A stretch of 64,000 nt of DNA from Turritopsis dohrnii (lineage: Eukaryota; Cnidaria; Hydrozoa; Anthoathecata; Oceaniidae). The notes beneath the pieces are model-generated. The model saw nothing but the letters and a program-made list of their open reading frames with translations, did not search any database and was not told the origin of the DNA. This document shows, piece by piece, positions 24,148-48,341 of this stretch; within the stretch, counting starts at the first letter, position 1, and each line of letters starts with the position of its first letter. Made by a program: the position numbers and the translations under genes. The stretch lies in contig BQMF02000096.1 of assembly GCA_027922465.2 (NCBI GenBank), positions 558,001-622,000 of the forward strand, written 5' to 3'.

Positions 24148-26005
24148 ATGCATTCAATGGATTATCTACTGAAAGAGGCTCAGCATAAACTACAGTTTAC
24201 TGAAGGTGCATTGGAAAGATGTTACAAAGAAAGAGAAAAACTCGAAGAGAATTTTACTTTGGCCATTCAAGATATCAATGAATCCTTGAATCGTCATTTA
24301 GAAACGTTGCAGTGTCGTCTCAAATGGTAAGAAAATACACTATTGACCTTGTTTTAACATTTGTTTGTCAACATTGGTAATAAGTTCATGTTACAAGTGC
24401 AAATTCTGTGCATTCAGTTTGTCTCTGTGTTTTTCTTTGAAGCTATAGTGCTGGGTTTTAAAAACATTTCCAGAACTGAAGGTCTTGTTTCTATTATTTT
24501 GTGTCTCCTACTAATGCCTTGTTTTTGTTTTCATTTTTGACTAATTAAAATTATTTTCGATAGTTTTATTCTGCACTTTTGTTTTGATCGGAAAATGTTG
24601 TGTAGAAATAAGATTGAACAGAGAAAAAGCTGGCAGTACTTCTTGTGAAAGTAGGAGCTTGTCGTGGCTATTGTCATGACTACAAGTTATTTTTCTTGAG
24701 GTGATAAACAGTCTGTATTGAAGAAAGATCTGAAACGCTGCCATATTATCAAAATAATTCTCATTTTCCAGGCTAAATTGCCATGCCGAAAGTATATTCC
24801 ATTTGAAAGAAGATGCTTTATCAAAACAAATCAACGATTTGGAATGTTTATCTGGGAAATTGAGGAAATGTCTAATTCTATCTGAAGGCAATGCTAATGA
24901 CATGCGTGAAAGTGTAAAAAACACTTTAAAACTAGTCCACGACACACCCATGCTTATCCTAGAATGCTGTAAGTTATATCTGCATTGCATTTATCAATTT
25001 ATCTATAATAAATTCATAGAAACATTATGCTTTTTACACCAAGAATTAGTTGAAGATTTTTATTTTAATTTTTTAGCATCTCTGTTTTTCCATGCTGATA
25101 ACGAACAGTTGGAGAATATGATTGTTAACTTTGGTGGCATTGACGTCAAATCTACGATAGAAGATGACCTTGAATCCTGTTCCGATGAGGACGAGCAGCT
25201 GTTCGCTTGGAATGCTAAGACACAACGAAAGAGTATTGAAATGGAGGTTAAATCTATCGAAATGAGACATCTGACATCAAAGTCAGCCTGCGTTGAGCAA
25301 GACCGGCTTATTGATAAGTTGGAAATTGAACTTCAAGATTTAAACAGACAATCAATCGATGAAAACAATCCATGGTTGATCTCAACATCGACCATCAATG
25401 ATCAAAGTGAAAAGGAGTGTTTTTCCGATGACCATTACATGTGGCTTCGCTCTGTTTATCCAGACAAAACAGAAAAACATGTGTATTCAGATGACTGTGA
25501 GTGGCTTCTTAACAGTAATGTGGAAACTTCATCAAATACTTTGGAGAAACACCATCAGTCATCGGCTCCGGGTAGTCATCTGGATCTTCCACTGTTTCAA
25601 TATATGTACAAATGTAATGTTTCGGATGATGGTGATATTGATTTCCTGTCAAGCGACTCCCATGGCAAAGACAAAACGACACAGAAATACTTGTGTAACA
25701 GTTCAAGTAACTTGGATCATATGGATGACATATTGCAATCCCCTGAAACCAATTACCTGCAATCAAATTCGAATCCCTTGTTCGAGAAGTCCAATAAAAT
25801 ATCGAACAAAATACTTCACCATATGAATTTTATATTAACACAGCCTAAAGAAACATATCTTCGTCAAGTGGAGAAGAAACCGGATCATTGGATCTGTAAC
25901 TGGTTGATCGGTGACTCCGCAAGTCGTTGTTCAGACTGTACCAGCGATTGTTCATATGAGGATGCGAAGGAAAAATGCTGGTTGAGAACGGCTACAAACT
26001 GGTGA
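24148..26005 (+). CDS. NCOA4: NCOA4/ARA70 homologue, ferritinophagy receptor
   Basis: Exons are 24148-24326, 24772-24968 and 25077-26005. Junctions are canonical and the phases match, giving about 434 residues (human NCOA4 has 614). In vertebrates NCOA4 carries ferritin to the autophagosome for iron release. The N-terminal coiled-coil ARA70 domain (~1-115) is the clearest match: INESLNRHLETLQCRLKWL, then IFHLKEDALSKQINDLECLS, then SSLFFHADNEQLENMIVNFG, which parallels the human order and spacing. The C-terminal half keeps the family habit of scattered Trp-Leu motifs (NPWLIS, YMWLRS, CEWLLNS, NWLIGD, CWLRTA). A Cys cluster at residues 410, 413, 417 and 426 lies at the C-terminus, where the human protein has a cysteine group before a KWL motif. 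An iron-sensing role for it here is inference. Confidence 0.9.
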
Positions 26006-26956
26006 CGGGATGGAAGTACTTCATAATGTCATGTTTTGGTGACTAGAAAATGTGAGTGTTTCATCTTCTGTGTTTGGCTAAGAAAATTTGCTTGAAAGTC
26101 TAACCATATAATATGATATCTATATACTTTGGACACTAAATGGCCCTAAAACTCTAGTCTGTACAGTGATCGAGCATGTGGACATAAGCCTGATTCCCAA
26201 TAAAACGAAGTTGTTGATTGGCAGCAAACAAGAAACGGTTGTATAACCGCCAAAAACTTGTGCAGAGATGATTCCATTTCTACACCAGCTGTTGCAACTG
26301 TTAAGGCCAGTTTCCACTTTATTCGGTGTGGTCGTGCGACTGAGCAAAACTTTTTCATTCACTGAAGTCCAAATCATCTGAACTATCAGGTGAATGGCCA
26401 AACAAAATCAGTTCCCTCATTCGCACATCCACAGCCGTAGAAACTGGTTTTTATCCAGCATTTTCATGTTTTGTTTTAATGAAACTTAGGTGTGACCTTT
26501 GCTAAACTTTACCAAATACCGAATGAAGAAAAACATTGTCAAGAATATGTAGTTGTCTGAGAAAGAATTTTCTGCCGCCTCTTCGAGGTTGCAATTTACA
26601 ATACAACAAAAAAGTTTTTGAATTTTAGAAATGATTATAGTCAATGTGTTTTTGAATATTTGAGTATGTCAGCTCTGTATACTCATGCAATACTCAATTT
26701 TTATTGTTTTTTATAGTTTTTTTCGCATATATAATATACTAATATATAACTTATAATTGTTTTTTTGTGACAATATTATATGGCGTTGTTACTATGACAA
26801 TGATATTGGTCAGATACTACAATGATGATCTTGCAAATTGGATTTCTGAACGATTTTACATTAGTAACCATTTCGGCTTGAGAAAGCTTTATCTTCTTTA
26901 ACGAACCTCGTTCATTTTATACTATAACCGTCAACGAATGATATCCTGGGCCGTCC
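26006..26956. other. NCOA4 3' region and intergenic DNA
   Basis: Contains the NCOA4 3'UTR. No iron-responsive stem-loop with a CAGTGN loop was convincing by eye. Open frames here are unsupported. Confidence 0.4.
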
Positions 26957-27075
26957 TAGTGGGCAAAATCGTCAAAAAGTCACTGCGACGAAGAGCATTT
27001 TTATTGAAATAGTGTGGATATTTTTTCAGAAATGCAGTTCTTCGCAGAGATTTTTCAACAATTTTGCCCTCTGGG
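26957..27075. mobile_element. family-B MITE, full length
   Basis: It starts AGTGGGCAAAATCGTCAAAA and ends TTTTTCAACAATTTTGCCCT then CTGGGG. The two halves are inverted and separated by the asymmetric centre TTTTTATTGAAATAGTG / TTTTCAGAAATGCAG. Confidence 0.85.
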
Positions 27076-27674
27076 GTTGTGGTGATCTCATTGACACATG
27101 AAGTGAAGTCATTTTATGCTAGTTTGAAGTGTGTTCGAAACGCATGCGCGTTCTTCACCTCGTTCATTTCCAAGTTTCTGCTTTTAAAATTCGGACAGTT
27201 TTTTTCGCATCAATTTTAACTATCGAAGGTGTTATAAATCTTCTGGTTGCCTGAAATGAAATTCTGCTATTAATGTTGTTATTTTTCGTATTCATTTTTT
27301 TGATCATATTTTTGTTTTAACATGGTTTTACGATGGTGCATGGAAAATGTTTTGATGTTTCGCATCTGTCAAGAGATGGCGTTAGTTGTTTTTCTTCCTG
27401 TTGTATTCATTTGTAGTACTCCCCAATATCATAAAAATCTCAGCGGTTTGCAGAATGTTTTCCTTTCTTACCCTGCATGACGCACTCTGTGCATGTTTAT
27501 CTGACTAATCGTTACCATCACATGTCAAAATATCTTATAAAAATATTTGAACAAATGAGGCAAACTCTGTGCCTTACCCTCACTAACCCAAACACATTCC
27601 ACAAAGTTTGAAAGTGACGATTGATTTGTCAGACGATCATGTTGCGAAAAAAGTCTGAACGACCTTTTACTAGC

Positions 27675-27770
27675 CAGAAAAACCGTCAACAAGTCACTGC
27701 AATAAAGAGCATTTATATTAAAATGGTATATATATATTTCTATAGAAATGCACTCCTTCGCAGTGACTGG
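27675..27770. mobile_element. family-B MITE, ends decayed
   Basis: The core GTCAACAAGTCACTGCAATA, TTCTATAGAAATGCACTCC and TTCGCAGTGAC is kept. The terminal CCCAGTGGG blocks are lost. Confidence 0.75.
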
Positions 27771-28570
27771 GTTATTGGAGAAAACGTTTATCCTTTCGCG
27801 TTCTCAGAATGTGATTCACGTGATCATGAATGAAATCACAACTACTGTTGTATTGTACGGTTATCAAGGTTCCCGCTAATTTTTTTGTTTACGTGTTTTA
27901 GAAGATTTCGGAGAATTTTGAAGATTATTTCGTGATGCTTTTCGGTAAAATCGGAAAATAGCTACACGCGGAATCCGGTTCAGACGCTAATATTTTGTCA
28001 GCCACTTTTTTTAGTTTCAATGCATGTTAACTACTCCTGAAACAAACAGATCTTATAAAAGCGGAGTATATTGTCACAGATATTCTTGAAAATGAAAAGG
28101 ATTACTTAAAATGTCTAGCTACATCCCAATCTGAAATGACATACGTATCTAGCTCCAAGGCGCCTTGTGCTTGGTATAATCCTATAAATGCAGCGTTATG
28201 TTCGTCTGACAAATCCAGTTATCGTTGGTCTTTTGACAGAAAGCATCAATTCCAATGTTGTGATCCATACAGTGTTGCCCATATAAGAGGAAGTTATAGC
28301 CTCGGTCAACATTGCATATTTTTAATCCAACTTTGCAATCTCGGTTTCGCACATATTATCAGTAAGCGAGGGGAGGCGGGAAATCTTGGGTTATGGTTAT
28401 GGTTTAAGGCTGGAGCTAGGCCAACATTGTTCATTTCAGGCCAACATTGTATGACAGGTATTTCTGCCCAACATTGCACATATGCCCAACATTGGTTGGA
28501 ACAACTATACAAAAATAAGTATTGCCGTGTTCGCAATACAAACTTCGGTAACTTGTTGTTCCTTTCTGCC
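27771..28570. other. intergenic with scattered CCAACATTG motifs
   Basis: The 9-mer CCAACATTG occurs four times between about 28420 and 28495, with a related TCAACATTG near 28305. A 182-codon frame from 28136 runs into the family-A MITE and is not a credible gene. Confidence 0.4.
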
Positions 28571-28652
28571 CAACCTCGAACCCAGGGTCTCTTGCCTTTT
28601 CGATATTCAGATAGCGGCGTAGAAAACGCAAGAGACCCTGGGTTCGAGGTTG
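28571..28652. mobile_element. family-A palindromic MITE, copy 4
   Basis: The ends CAACCTCGAACCCAGGGTCT and its inverse are perfect. The loop (GATATTCAGATAGCGGCGTA) differs from the other copies. Confidence 0.88.
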
Positions 28653-30168
28653 CCTTTCTGCCCTTAATTTCTGCAAATGAATAAACTTGAACCACCAAAA
28701 TAACAACGGCAGATAAAACAAACAAACTCCTTTTAAGAAATCATTATCTTACATGAGCTATATGACGTCATAGAATAAAAAAAACCAGCGAAACAACAGA
28801 TTTGAGAACTTATATAAATAAAAAAAATATTTTTGTACATGTTTAAATAACGTCATGAAATGCACATAGACATCAATACAACTTGAATATGGCATCTACA
28901 TCATGACATGTCACAGAGGAAAAACAATAATTATCTTGAATACTCTGCACTGCCTTTATGCACATTTCATTGTTTCGTTGAATTTCGACAAATTCATTTC
29001 CAGTATTTTTAAATTTTCAGATGATCAATTTGATGGTATTTCCGTAAATTATGGAATATTCCAAAACGCAAATGTCAGAACAGATCTGCTATTTATTACC
29101 TTAAAAAACGCAAATGAAATCCTATTGGACCACCAAGAATGGGAGGCCAAACGAACCAATTATATTCTCCCATTTCCTAACGAACCAATTATATTTTCGC
29201 ATTTCCTGTACAAAACAACATAGTTCTCTATAATATAATATGATACATTTTTTAAACAAAACATATGTTACCATGGGCAACTATTAACAACAAATGGAGG
29301 GCACGTAGACATACACTTAAATTCGTATTAGTAGATAAAAATAACGGAATTCCAATGTCAAATAAATAAAAATAAATAAATAATTTAGCTAGCTGACATG
29401 GCATCAACTTTAAGCCTTGATCTTCCAAAGCTAAAAAATAAGAAGAACATAACAGATAGGAAGAAAACCGAGTGCATGTCAGGTTTCCATAGGAACCATG
29501 ACAAACTGACCGGACCTCAAAAAGCCGGACAGAACAATAAACAAGCAGTCTGTGATAAACAAACTAAAATTATCTCGTATTTATTTACCAAGCGACGAAA
29601 AAGGATCTTTGGATAAATTGCTTTGGAAAAATACATGAATCTCGAATTTCTATTTAAACTATCCAGGCCCACCTCCATTCTACGCGATGTGCTGTTACAA
29701 GCTATTAGCTACAAAACACTAATGGGGCAATAGACCTTTCCCGAATCTCTGTTTAAACGCCGCATTGTGGCCGAGTTAGCATTTCTAATCTCGCTTTTAA
29801 TATTCAAACTGCTTCTAATTATTGGCATGACATCGCAATTGGGAATATGTATTCTCAATAGGTATTCCCTGTTACCACGTATTTATATACAGCCCTGTTT
29901 AAAGGCGCTTACTTAAAAATATGCTCCTTCAAGAACGGATTTACATTGTACTTCTGAACCATTTTCTCTCTTGCTTTCTCATCGACTACATACGTAAGCT
30001 TTGTGTTTTTTTCTCACGAGCTTAAAGATATTGAACGGGTCGAGGAAAAAGTGTGTCTTGTGAGATAATCTTCACGAGAGAGCCAATCATTTTATTTATT
30101 TTGTTTGAGCGCTTTGTTAACAAAAACAATAATCCCTAATGCGAAACTACCCTCGGAAACAATGCTTT
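28653..30168. other. intergenic, no supported gene
   Basis: Frames at 28903-29223 and 29398-29616 (72 codons, Lys-rich) lack recognisable motifs and splice context. Nothing else structured is visible. Confidence 0.4.
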
Positions 30169-30429
30169 GATTGTTCAAGATTTTAATGGCCTGTTCATCT
30201 TGGTGATTGTTCAAGATTTTAATGGCCTGTTCATCTTGGTGATTGTTCAAGATTTTAATGGCCTGTTCATCTTGGTGATTGTTCAAGATTTTAATGGCCT
30301 GTTCATCTTGGTGGTGAATGTTCAAGATTTTAATGGCCTGTTCATCTTGGTGGTGAATGTTCAAGATTTTAATGGCCTGTTCATCTTGGTGGTGAATGTT
30401 CAAGATTTTAATGGCCTGTTCATCTTGGT
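30169..30429 (+). repeat. minisatellite, 4 x 36 bp then 3 x 39 bp
   Basis: The core GTTCAAGATTTTAATGGCCT then GTTCATCTTGG repeats seven times, almost without substitutions. Four units are 36 bp and the next three are 39 bp, carrying an extra GGT-type triplet. Because both unit lengths are multiples of three, both strands stay open across the array; I do not regard either as a proven gene. It lies about 200 bp beyond the 3' end of the minus-strand PHTF gene. Confidence 0.92.
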
Positions 30430-30611
30430 GAATGTTTATTTGTTAATCACAATCGCTGGTTTTTCCGGGAAAAAATTAATAGGCCTACATACGGAAGCGC
30501 TTTTCAAAATACAAATTTCAAAATCGTAAAAAATCACCATAGGTTTTATTTGCTGAGTAATAGGTTAATAAGACTTTAGAACCAAACACAAACTTAGATA
30601 CGTCTTCAATG

Positions 30612-41601
<10,990 letters not shown>

Positions 41602-44600
41602 ATGCTTCTGCTAAAACATTCAATTTGTGTTTTTCTTTTATTGATCGTACCAGCAGGTGAAAAAAGATTATTCAGGAACAAGATCTTGATACCACCTTGT
41701 GAAGAATTTTGAGAAAATGCTTTTATAATTCTAAAGTACAAAATATGACATAGCGTCTTAAAAAAACAGCAATCACCTATATATATATATACATATGTTT
41801 ATATATTTTGGCATCGACAACTATAATAATATACAGCTATCTTGAAAAAATTTGTAAAATTCCAGTTATTACAATTGCAATTCATTATCATTACTTAAAA
41901 AATGATAAAAGATGTAATTAACTTTTTAAATCTTGGTTAACGCCCGGTCTACCGGAAAGCTTGCATGCTTGTCAGTGTACCGCAGATTCGCAATCATCAA
42001 TTTTATACAAAAGGCATTGGTTGAAGAAAAAAACTATTAGCCTGAAGACTACATTATTGAGTAAAAAAATGAAATAATTTTGAAATATCTGTCAAAAAAA
42101 TCTAAAAGCTGACAGGATTATGCCATGTTCGAGACAAAAGAGTCAAATTACATCACAATAATATTGATTATAAAAGGGTGACAAGATAAATATATAATAT
42201 CCCAACATGAAAGTCATATTTATGAAAAGATTATGTCAAACTTAAGATATTCAAATTTACGCAATATCATGATGGAATTTCATAACTCATCTATAAATAT
42301 GCATTGAAATTTATACAATAAACATATAGAAAAAATTATATAATGAGATTGCATAAAGTAAAGACTACAAAGTTATGAATCAAAAGAAGATTCAATAATT
42401 TCTGTACACATAAATTGTTTATAGCATTCTTTAAATTTTGTGTATTAGATTGAAAGCCTATAGTATGCCTAAATACATTCCCATCTGATTTTAGATTTAG
42501 AAATTTTTGCCAAAACGTTTGAGCAGGTCATTCAGATTAAAGTAAAAATTCAAAGTAAAATTTCATTCAAAACAAAATCCATTTAATTTATATAACTGCT
42601 CCTCTGAATCTTGAAAAAAGAGGATTACATAACTTATTAGTCAGGCAGATTCTAAAAAAAAAGTTTTTTGAGATAATTCCTTTAAAATCGACCCCATACT
42701 TTTAATTCTTTAACCGAAAAGAATTTTGTTTACAACAACCTCTTTTATGAAATTGTGAACAGATTGGTGATCTTTCAGTTATTCAGATGGAATAGTTTTC
42801 ATAGCATTAATTCCTTCACGATTGCAATATCATTGAATGAATGCTAAATTCCAACAGAAAGGAAATATATACAAGGAAATGAGATATCATAATGAGACAT
42901 ACAATCAGCTTTAAAAGAATTTTGTTTCTGATTCAAAAAGCTTAATCATTCAAAACCCACTGATTTGTTTTCAATAACCGTTATTTCAACCACGTTAAGA
43001 CATCCGAAAACAGCTTTCAATGGAATTTTATAATCATTTTATATTGAAAACAATTAAGTAATAAATAGCTATGGTATAAACAGCTTCATTAATTGAAAAT
43101 TAACTTGGACACACAAATAGAAATCACCATGTTTGTTTTTATATTCTGTATGTTTACTTCTTAGCACATCCGTGTTCACAAAGCATAGCCTTAATTTTAT
43201 TCTGGCCTAATTCCACTTCCTAAATTTCTCAGAATGTTTACTCTTCATGTGCATAAAAAATGGTATAACAACTATCGCTACCAGAAAAACCTTTCAACTT
43301 AAAATTTTCGGTGTGCTTGGGATTGGAAAGTAAACATTTTTTGCTTTTTTCTTAAAGTGCAGAAAATGGATTTAAGCCAGTTTGGTATCATTCTTGGGAA
43401 AAAAATTAGATCACAAAATTTTGTAGTCAGGCATTCTCTGCACAATCCAGTTTTGATTTAACTTTGGATCTATTAATAGATTTTTCAGAATCATCACACT
43501 TTGAAATTTTTTCATTTATTAAATTCGAACCTATTGAGAACCATGTAAACATGGAATTTTATCTCAGGCCAATGTTCTTAACTGTTCACCACAAAAATTT
43601 TAGTGAACAAAGCAACCAGACAGTTCAAAATAACTATATTGCCACAAATCAGTGCTTACAAAACATTTTCATTTTAAGCAAAACTTGTTTCAAAGTAAGA
43701 GATTTTCTGCTTTTATGAGCACTCATAAAAGATGAATTTCAATTAGTTAGCTTGGGTCACTGACATGTTAGTGAAAAGAAAAAAACAAACATTTAAGTTT
43801 CCGTAGAATAAGATCATTTCCATAATATTGCAGATAGAGTTGACAAAGAAAAAAAATAGATTTTTTTTATCTTGAACTTGATGGTAGTTGATTGTTTTAA
43901 ACAAGAATGTTATACTTATGGATCAGTTGAGTAAACAACACTTATTATAGAGTGTAACTAATGATGGATAGTGTCTATTTGAGGAAATACAGATAATAAT
44001 AACTGTGAAAAAATATCAATGCATCTCTGTATATAAGTATAGAAATTTAGGAGAATGCTAAATTATATTAACTGTGTGTGGTTGCCCACACATAAACAAT
44101 TACTCTAGACATAAGAGATTATATGTAAACGATGTTTATACCTGAAAAAAGATATTTTGATAACAATCAATCAAGCACTTGAAACAATTCCACAAATGCG
44201 AAAGAAATGCTATATCGTAGGATCAAATCCTTTTACCATAAAGCTTATAAACATTGGCAACACATTTTTTAAGAAATAAAAAGAAATGAAAATAGATAAA
44301 GATACAAAAGGCTTTTCAATGATTCCATGGGGTTTATAACAAATAAATACACCTTCTGTAAACTAAGCATAGAGAAGCAATATGCAAATAAATATAAAAT
44401 ATCAGTTCAATGATGACCCCTTCAAAATCAAAAAAACTTATTTTGCTTGTCAATAAAAAAACATTTTAAGCATTAAAAATTGCAATGAGAATGTAGAAAG
44501 CAGTCAATCACTTTAAACTCATGACATAGGTTATATACTCAGTCATTGCCTATTATTTATGTTTTACAACACAAATCCTAGGAGACCACTTAAATGTTCT

Positions 44601-45336
44601 CACCAATCAGAATAAAACTTCATGTCAAAAACTTTTATCTACTCACTTTAAAACTTTTAAGAGCATACAAAGTCTTACAAAAACATTACACTAAGGCAAA
44701 TAAATTATTTTCAAAACATTTTCATTCATTATTCACCATCATCGTTTATACAGCCAAAATGAAAATGTCCAGAAAAATAACCCATACACCCATAAACAAT
44801 CATTGGACAGTAGCTGAGTATAGATGTATGAGGACCCCCTACAGCATTTATTATAATAATTAAAAAAGAAGAAGCACAATGGCTTCCGGATAAAAAAAAT
44901 CAAGGTCACATTTTTAGATCCCACCACGGATATATAATGTTGCATCAGCTATGCTTATGTAATACCAATATAAACTCTAATGTCTAATCAAACTCGTAAT
45001 TGATGACTTTATAAAAAAAAGTGCATCCATACATCACACATGATAAAAAGCTAGCAGCAAAATTTAGTGGATATGTTATATCTTTACATTTTCACGTTCG
45101 CCAAACAAAACGGTTTCTGTTCATTTCTTGTTATCATCTTTAAAATGCAAGATTGTTTGCCTGCATCTTTGACTTTTCGATTTGATATTCTCTTCTAACT
45201 TTACCTACCTTTTTACATACCTTAAAGTAGCCAGACAAACACAGAAACAAAATCTAAAAAATGTTATTTTGGTTTGCCTCGCTTATCTTTTGTACAAAGA
45301 TGAGTAATAGTAGTCGGTACTACTTTGCAGAACACA
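41602..45336. other. PHTF upstream region, very AT-rich, no supported gene
   Basis: It should contain the PHTF promoter near 41.6-42 kb. Open frames (43464-43718, 44594-44863) lack recognisable features. A (TA)n run lies just inside the gene, near 41777-41793. Confidence 0.45.
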
Positions 45337-45339
45337 TTA

Positions 45340-46501
45340 AGGACGACGCAAACCGTCCGACTTTTTCATCCGACTCAGAAATGGAAGGTCGGATAGAATG
45401 TTGGATGAAAATTCGAATATCGGATGAAATCGAATTTCTCGTTTGTGATGCATCTTTCATCCGATGCGTGAGTGAACTTGCGGATTCTGATGACGAAAAA
45501 GTTTGCTTCGAGCATGTCAATGAGAACACCAGTTTCGTCATCGCTCCATTCTTTTTTGTTGCTTTTGCAACTTTCTCATGTTTTTTCCCTATGCTTCCGG
45601 TTGCTTTCTTTTTTTCTTTCTCTTGTTTTTGTCACTTCTGCTTCTTGTTCTTCACTTTCTTTCTCCATCCTGTGCAGTTTAAACTGCACCCCTAAAGCGG
45701 GGTTTACACTATCAGATTCTGTCTGACAGATTCTGTCGAACGGTTTTTCTCATTAATTATTCATGACAGATTTTTGCGTTTACATTTGCATTTTTATGTC
45801 GAAAATATTTATTTGTGGAATGGCGCCTTTCAAGAAAAAACGTGTTGCTGCAGCTATTGCTATTGTTATAAAACTCAACACGTCTTTTATAAAACGTGCG
45901 TGCTTGTAAATTCCTAGAAACTTCACATCATTAATATTTAATGAGCCGAAACTGTAATTTCATTGGCTGATTTACTTTCGACAGAATCTGAAAAGTTGAA
46001 TTTTTTCAACTTTTCAGATTCTGTCGAAAGGTGAATCTTTCGACAAAAAAAACTTTCGATTTTCTGTTTACACTATCAGATTCTGTCGCATCGACAGAAT
46101 CTGTCAGACAGAATCTGATAGTGTAAACCCCGCTTAAGATTACAGTCATTTTCACTATCAAAAAGTCAGACATCTTTTGTTTTCTCTGCGTGGTGTGATG
46201 TAAAGAGAATGTTTTATTTTGAACAAATTCGAATGTTTTCACGCATTCGAAATTCTATCAAATCGTTCGATACTCCAAATCTACGAAAAGTTGGATAAGT
46301 GATGTACCAAACCGATCCGACATCACTTTTTTGTACATTTTTTGTTGGATGAAGTCGGATGAAAATTTTGTTCTGAAACAAACTTTCATCCGACTTGATT
46401 TTTCTCTTTTTTTTTTTGAAAACTTTGTATTTTTGAACATACGCAAACTGATTCAACATTTCATCCGACATGGGAAAAGTCGGATTGGTTTGCGTCGACC
46501 T
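45340..46501. mobile_element. PIF/Harbinger-like element with a nested element
   Basis: The left end AGGACGACGCAAACCGTCCG and the right end (inverse AGGTCGACGCAAACCAATCC) form imperfect TIRs, flanked by TTA at 45337-45339 and 46502-46504. Repeated TCGGATGAAA/TTTCATCCGA motifs line both arms. The 3-bp TWA duplication suggests PIF/Harbinger. There is no transposase; about 440 bp of the centre is the element at 45696-46134. Confidence 0.75.
45696..46134. mobile_element. nested 439-bp TIR element
   Basis: The perfect inverted ends start AGCGGGGTTTACACTATCAG and extend about 44 bp through TCTGTCTGACAGATTCTGTC. TAA flanks both sides (45693-45695 and 46135-46137). A central near-palindrome, AAAAGTTGAATTTTTTCAAC, is present. 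It inserted into the element at 45340-46501 and is therefore younger. Confidence 0.88.
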
Positions 46502-46558
46502 TTATTCACTTTTATTCAAAATTACCCCGCCGTGGGTGGGCTTAAAAATTCCTCATAC

Positions 46559-47040
46559 CGTAAATCCTCTAATAAACGCCCTCCTTCTCTTTTTAACGTT
46601 CCTCTCTAATTAACGCCCCCTCTAAACTCAAAAAATTAAATAAACGCTCCCCTCTAATAAACACCCCCTCTTATTAACGCCCCACCTCCTAAAAAGGACG
46701 TTTATTGGAAAAACATCTAGTATTTGAATATTCAAGTAAAGAAAAGCAAAATAACATTTTATTCTCTCCCTCCTCGGACCAAAACAACATGGCCGATCCT
46801 TAAGAAACGTCCCTCACACACAAAGGGAGGGAGAAAGAAACGTATCCCTTATTCTATTCATTTCTCAGATGAGGGCGATTTTGTTGATGTTTTGTAAAGT
46901 TGTGGATTCAGAAAAAAAAACACAAAATTAAATTTTTTAAATAAACGCTCCTCTCTTTTAAACGCCTCCCTCTAATTAACCCCCCTCTTAAACTCGAAAA
47001 ACATAAATAAACGCCCTGGGCGTTTACTAGAGGATTTACG
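46559..47040. mobile_element. MITE with CGTAAATCCTCTARTAAACG ends
   Basis: The ends CGTAAATCCTCTAATAAACG (then CCC) and the inverse, with one mismatch, delimit 482 bp. The interior repeats TAAACGCCC-type motifs. A further partial copy of the interior motif runs on to about 47090. Confidence 0.7.
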
Positions 47041-48341
47041 ACATGCTCATAATAAACACCCTCCCCGTTTTTAACGCCCTCTTTAACTTTAAAATCAAAA
47101 ATACCATGGAAGTTAAGGCATCGAGATCCATTTTCAAGCTCAAAAATATCATCTATGATGTTGTGAATGGACGGAGAGAGATGAGACACACACACAAAAG
47201 TAATCAATTATCAGTCTGCTGAATTTCTATAGCTATTGTCTAGTCGAAGAAATAGTTCTTCTAAGTGCTTAATATTTGTTGAAGAGCAGAGTATTGAAGA
47301 AAAAACTACAGTCTTTCTACAGGGCCGTAATTTCTTCAAAAATATTGAGGGGGCTAAAAAAAATGGAGCGAGCGAAGCGAGCGAGAAAATATTTTGTCCT
47401 CATCACGAATATCTCTCTTAAGCATTGTTGGCGTTCAGATTACTATGTTTTACCTGTTCGTTTGGAAAGTCTCTGTATACTTGAAGTCCGTTATGCAATC
47501 CTGAAACAAGCTATAAGTCTTCAGCGTACTTTAGACATTCAATGTTGGTGGCAAAGATTTTTAATACAGATTAAACATAGTAGGTTCCAGTAGTATGCTG
47601 ACTTGAGGGACAACAAATGTAATTCTTTGACCTTCTTATTGTTTATGCAATAACAAGTGATTATCATCATCATTTTTTTTTAGGTTTTAGTTTAGTTTTA
47701 AAGTGCGGCTGTTCTGCAGCGCATAAACATTAGTTACTTAATTTCCACGACCATCGTCGATGCAACAATGTCTTTATTTATTTTGATGATGACATTACAT
47801 TTACTTCATACAACTTAGCATCTTCAGGTCTAAAACAAAACACACAAAAAACAGTAAAACCGTCAAAATATTATATAAATATAAGGTTTCCACGGGTCTA
47901 CTTGAGACCTGCATTTATGAATTCAACTAGAGTCAAAGTGCCGTAAATGCTTCATCGCAGCAAGTCTGTTGAATTTACTTTAAAAAACAAAGTATTGACG
48001 TTTATTGATGCTCCAAACACCATATACGTACCCTGGGTACGAGGTTGATGTACTATGATATAGACACAAACTGTAGAGAAAACTGTTTGAACAGGAAAAT
48101 GAGGGGAGGTAGAAAACCCCCTAAAACAAAGACATTGCAACTTATAACTTTGTTTATTGTGTTTGGTAGCTAGATGACGGCGAGTTGATAAACAACGATT
48201 CTTTGCATAGCTTGACGATGTCGATATGGTTGTAGCTATCTGTTATAGAACTTGTGAATAAGATGAAATAGCGCTATTATATAAATGGCCATATATAGCT
48301 TAAAGTTAGTTTTGTTAAAGAATCTATCAGTTTATTACTTT
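47041..48341. other. intergenic, with a family-A MITE remnant
   Basis: TACCCTGGGTACGAGGTTG at about 48029-48047 is one surviving end of a family-A element. A (GCGAGC/GAAGC)n-like stretch lies near 47370-47390. No gene is supported. Confidence 0.45.

Noticed and set aside
28136..28684. 182-codon plus-strand frame
   Set aside because: It runs through a family-A MITE and repeated CCAACATTG motifs, with no domain or splice context.
30092..30529. Two opposite-strand frames of 103 and 120 codons
   Set aside because: Both are the minisatellite read in either direction; there is no independent evidence of a gene.
45261..45695. 144-codon plus-strand frame
   Set aside because: It overlaps the outer Harbinger-like inverted repeats and ends in simple TTTCTT-type sequence, so it is not a credible gene.
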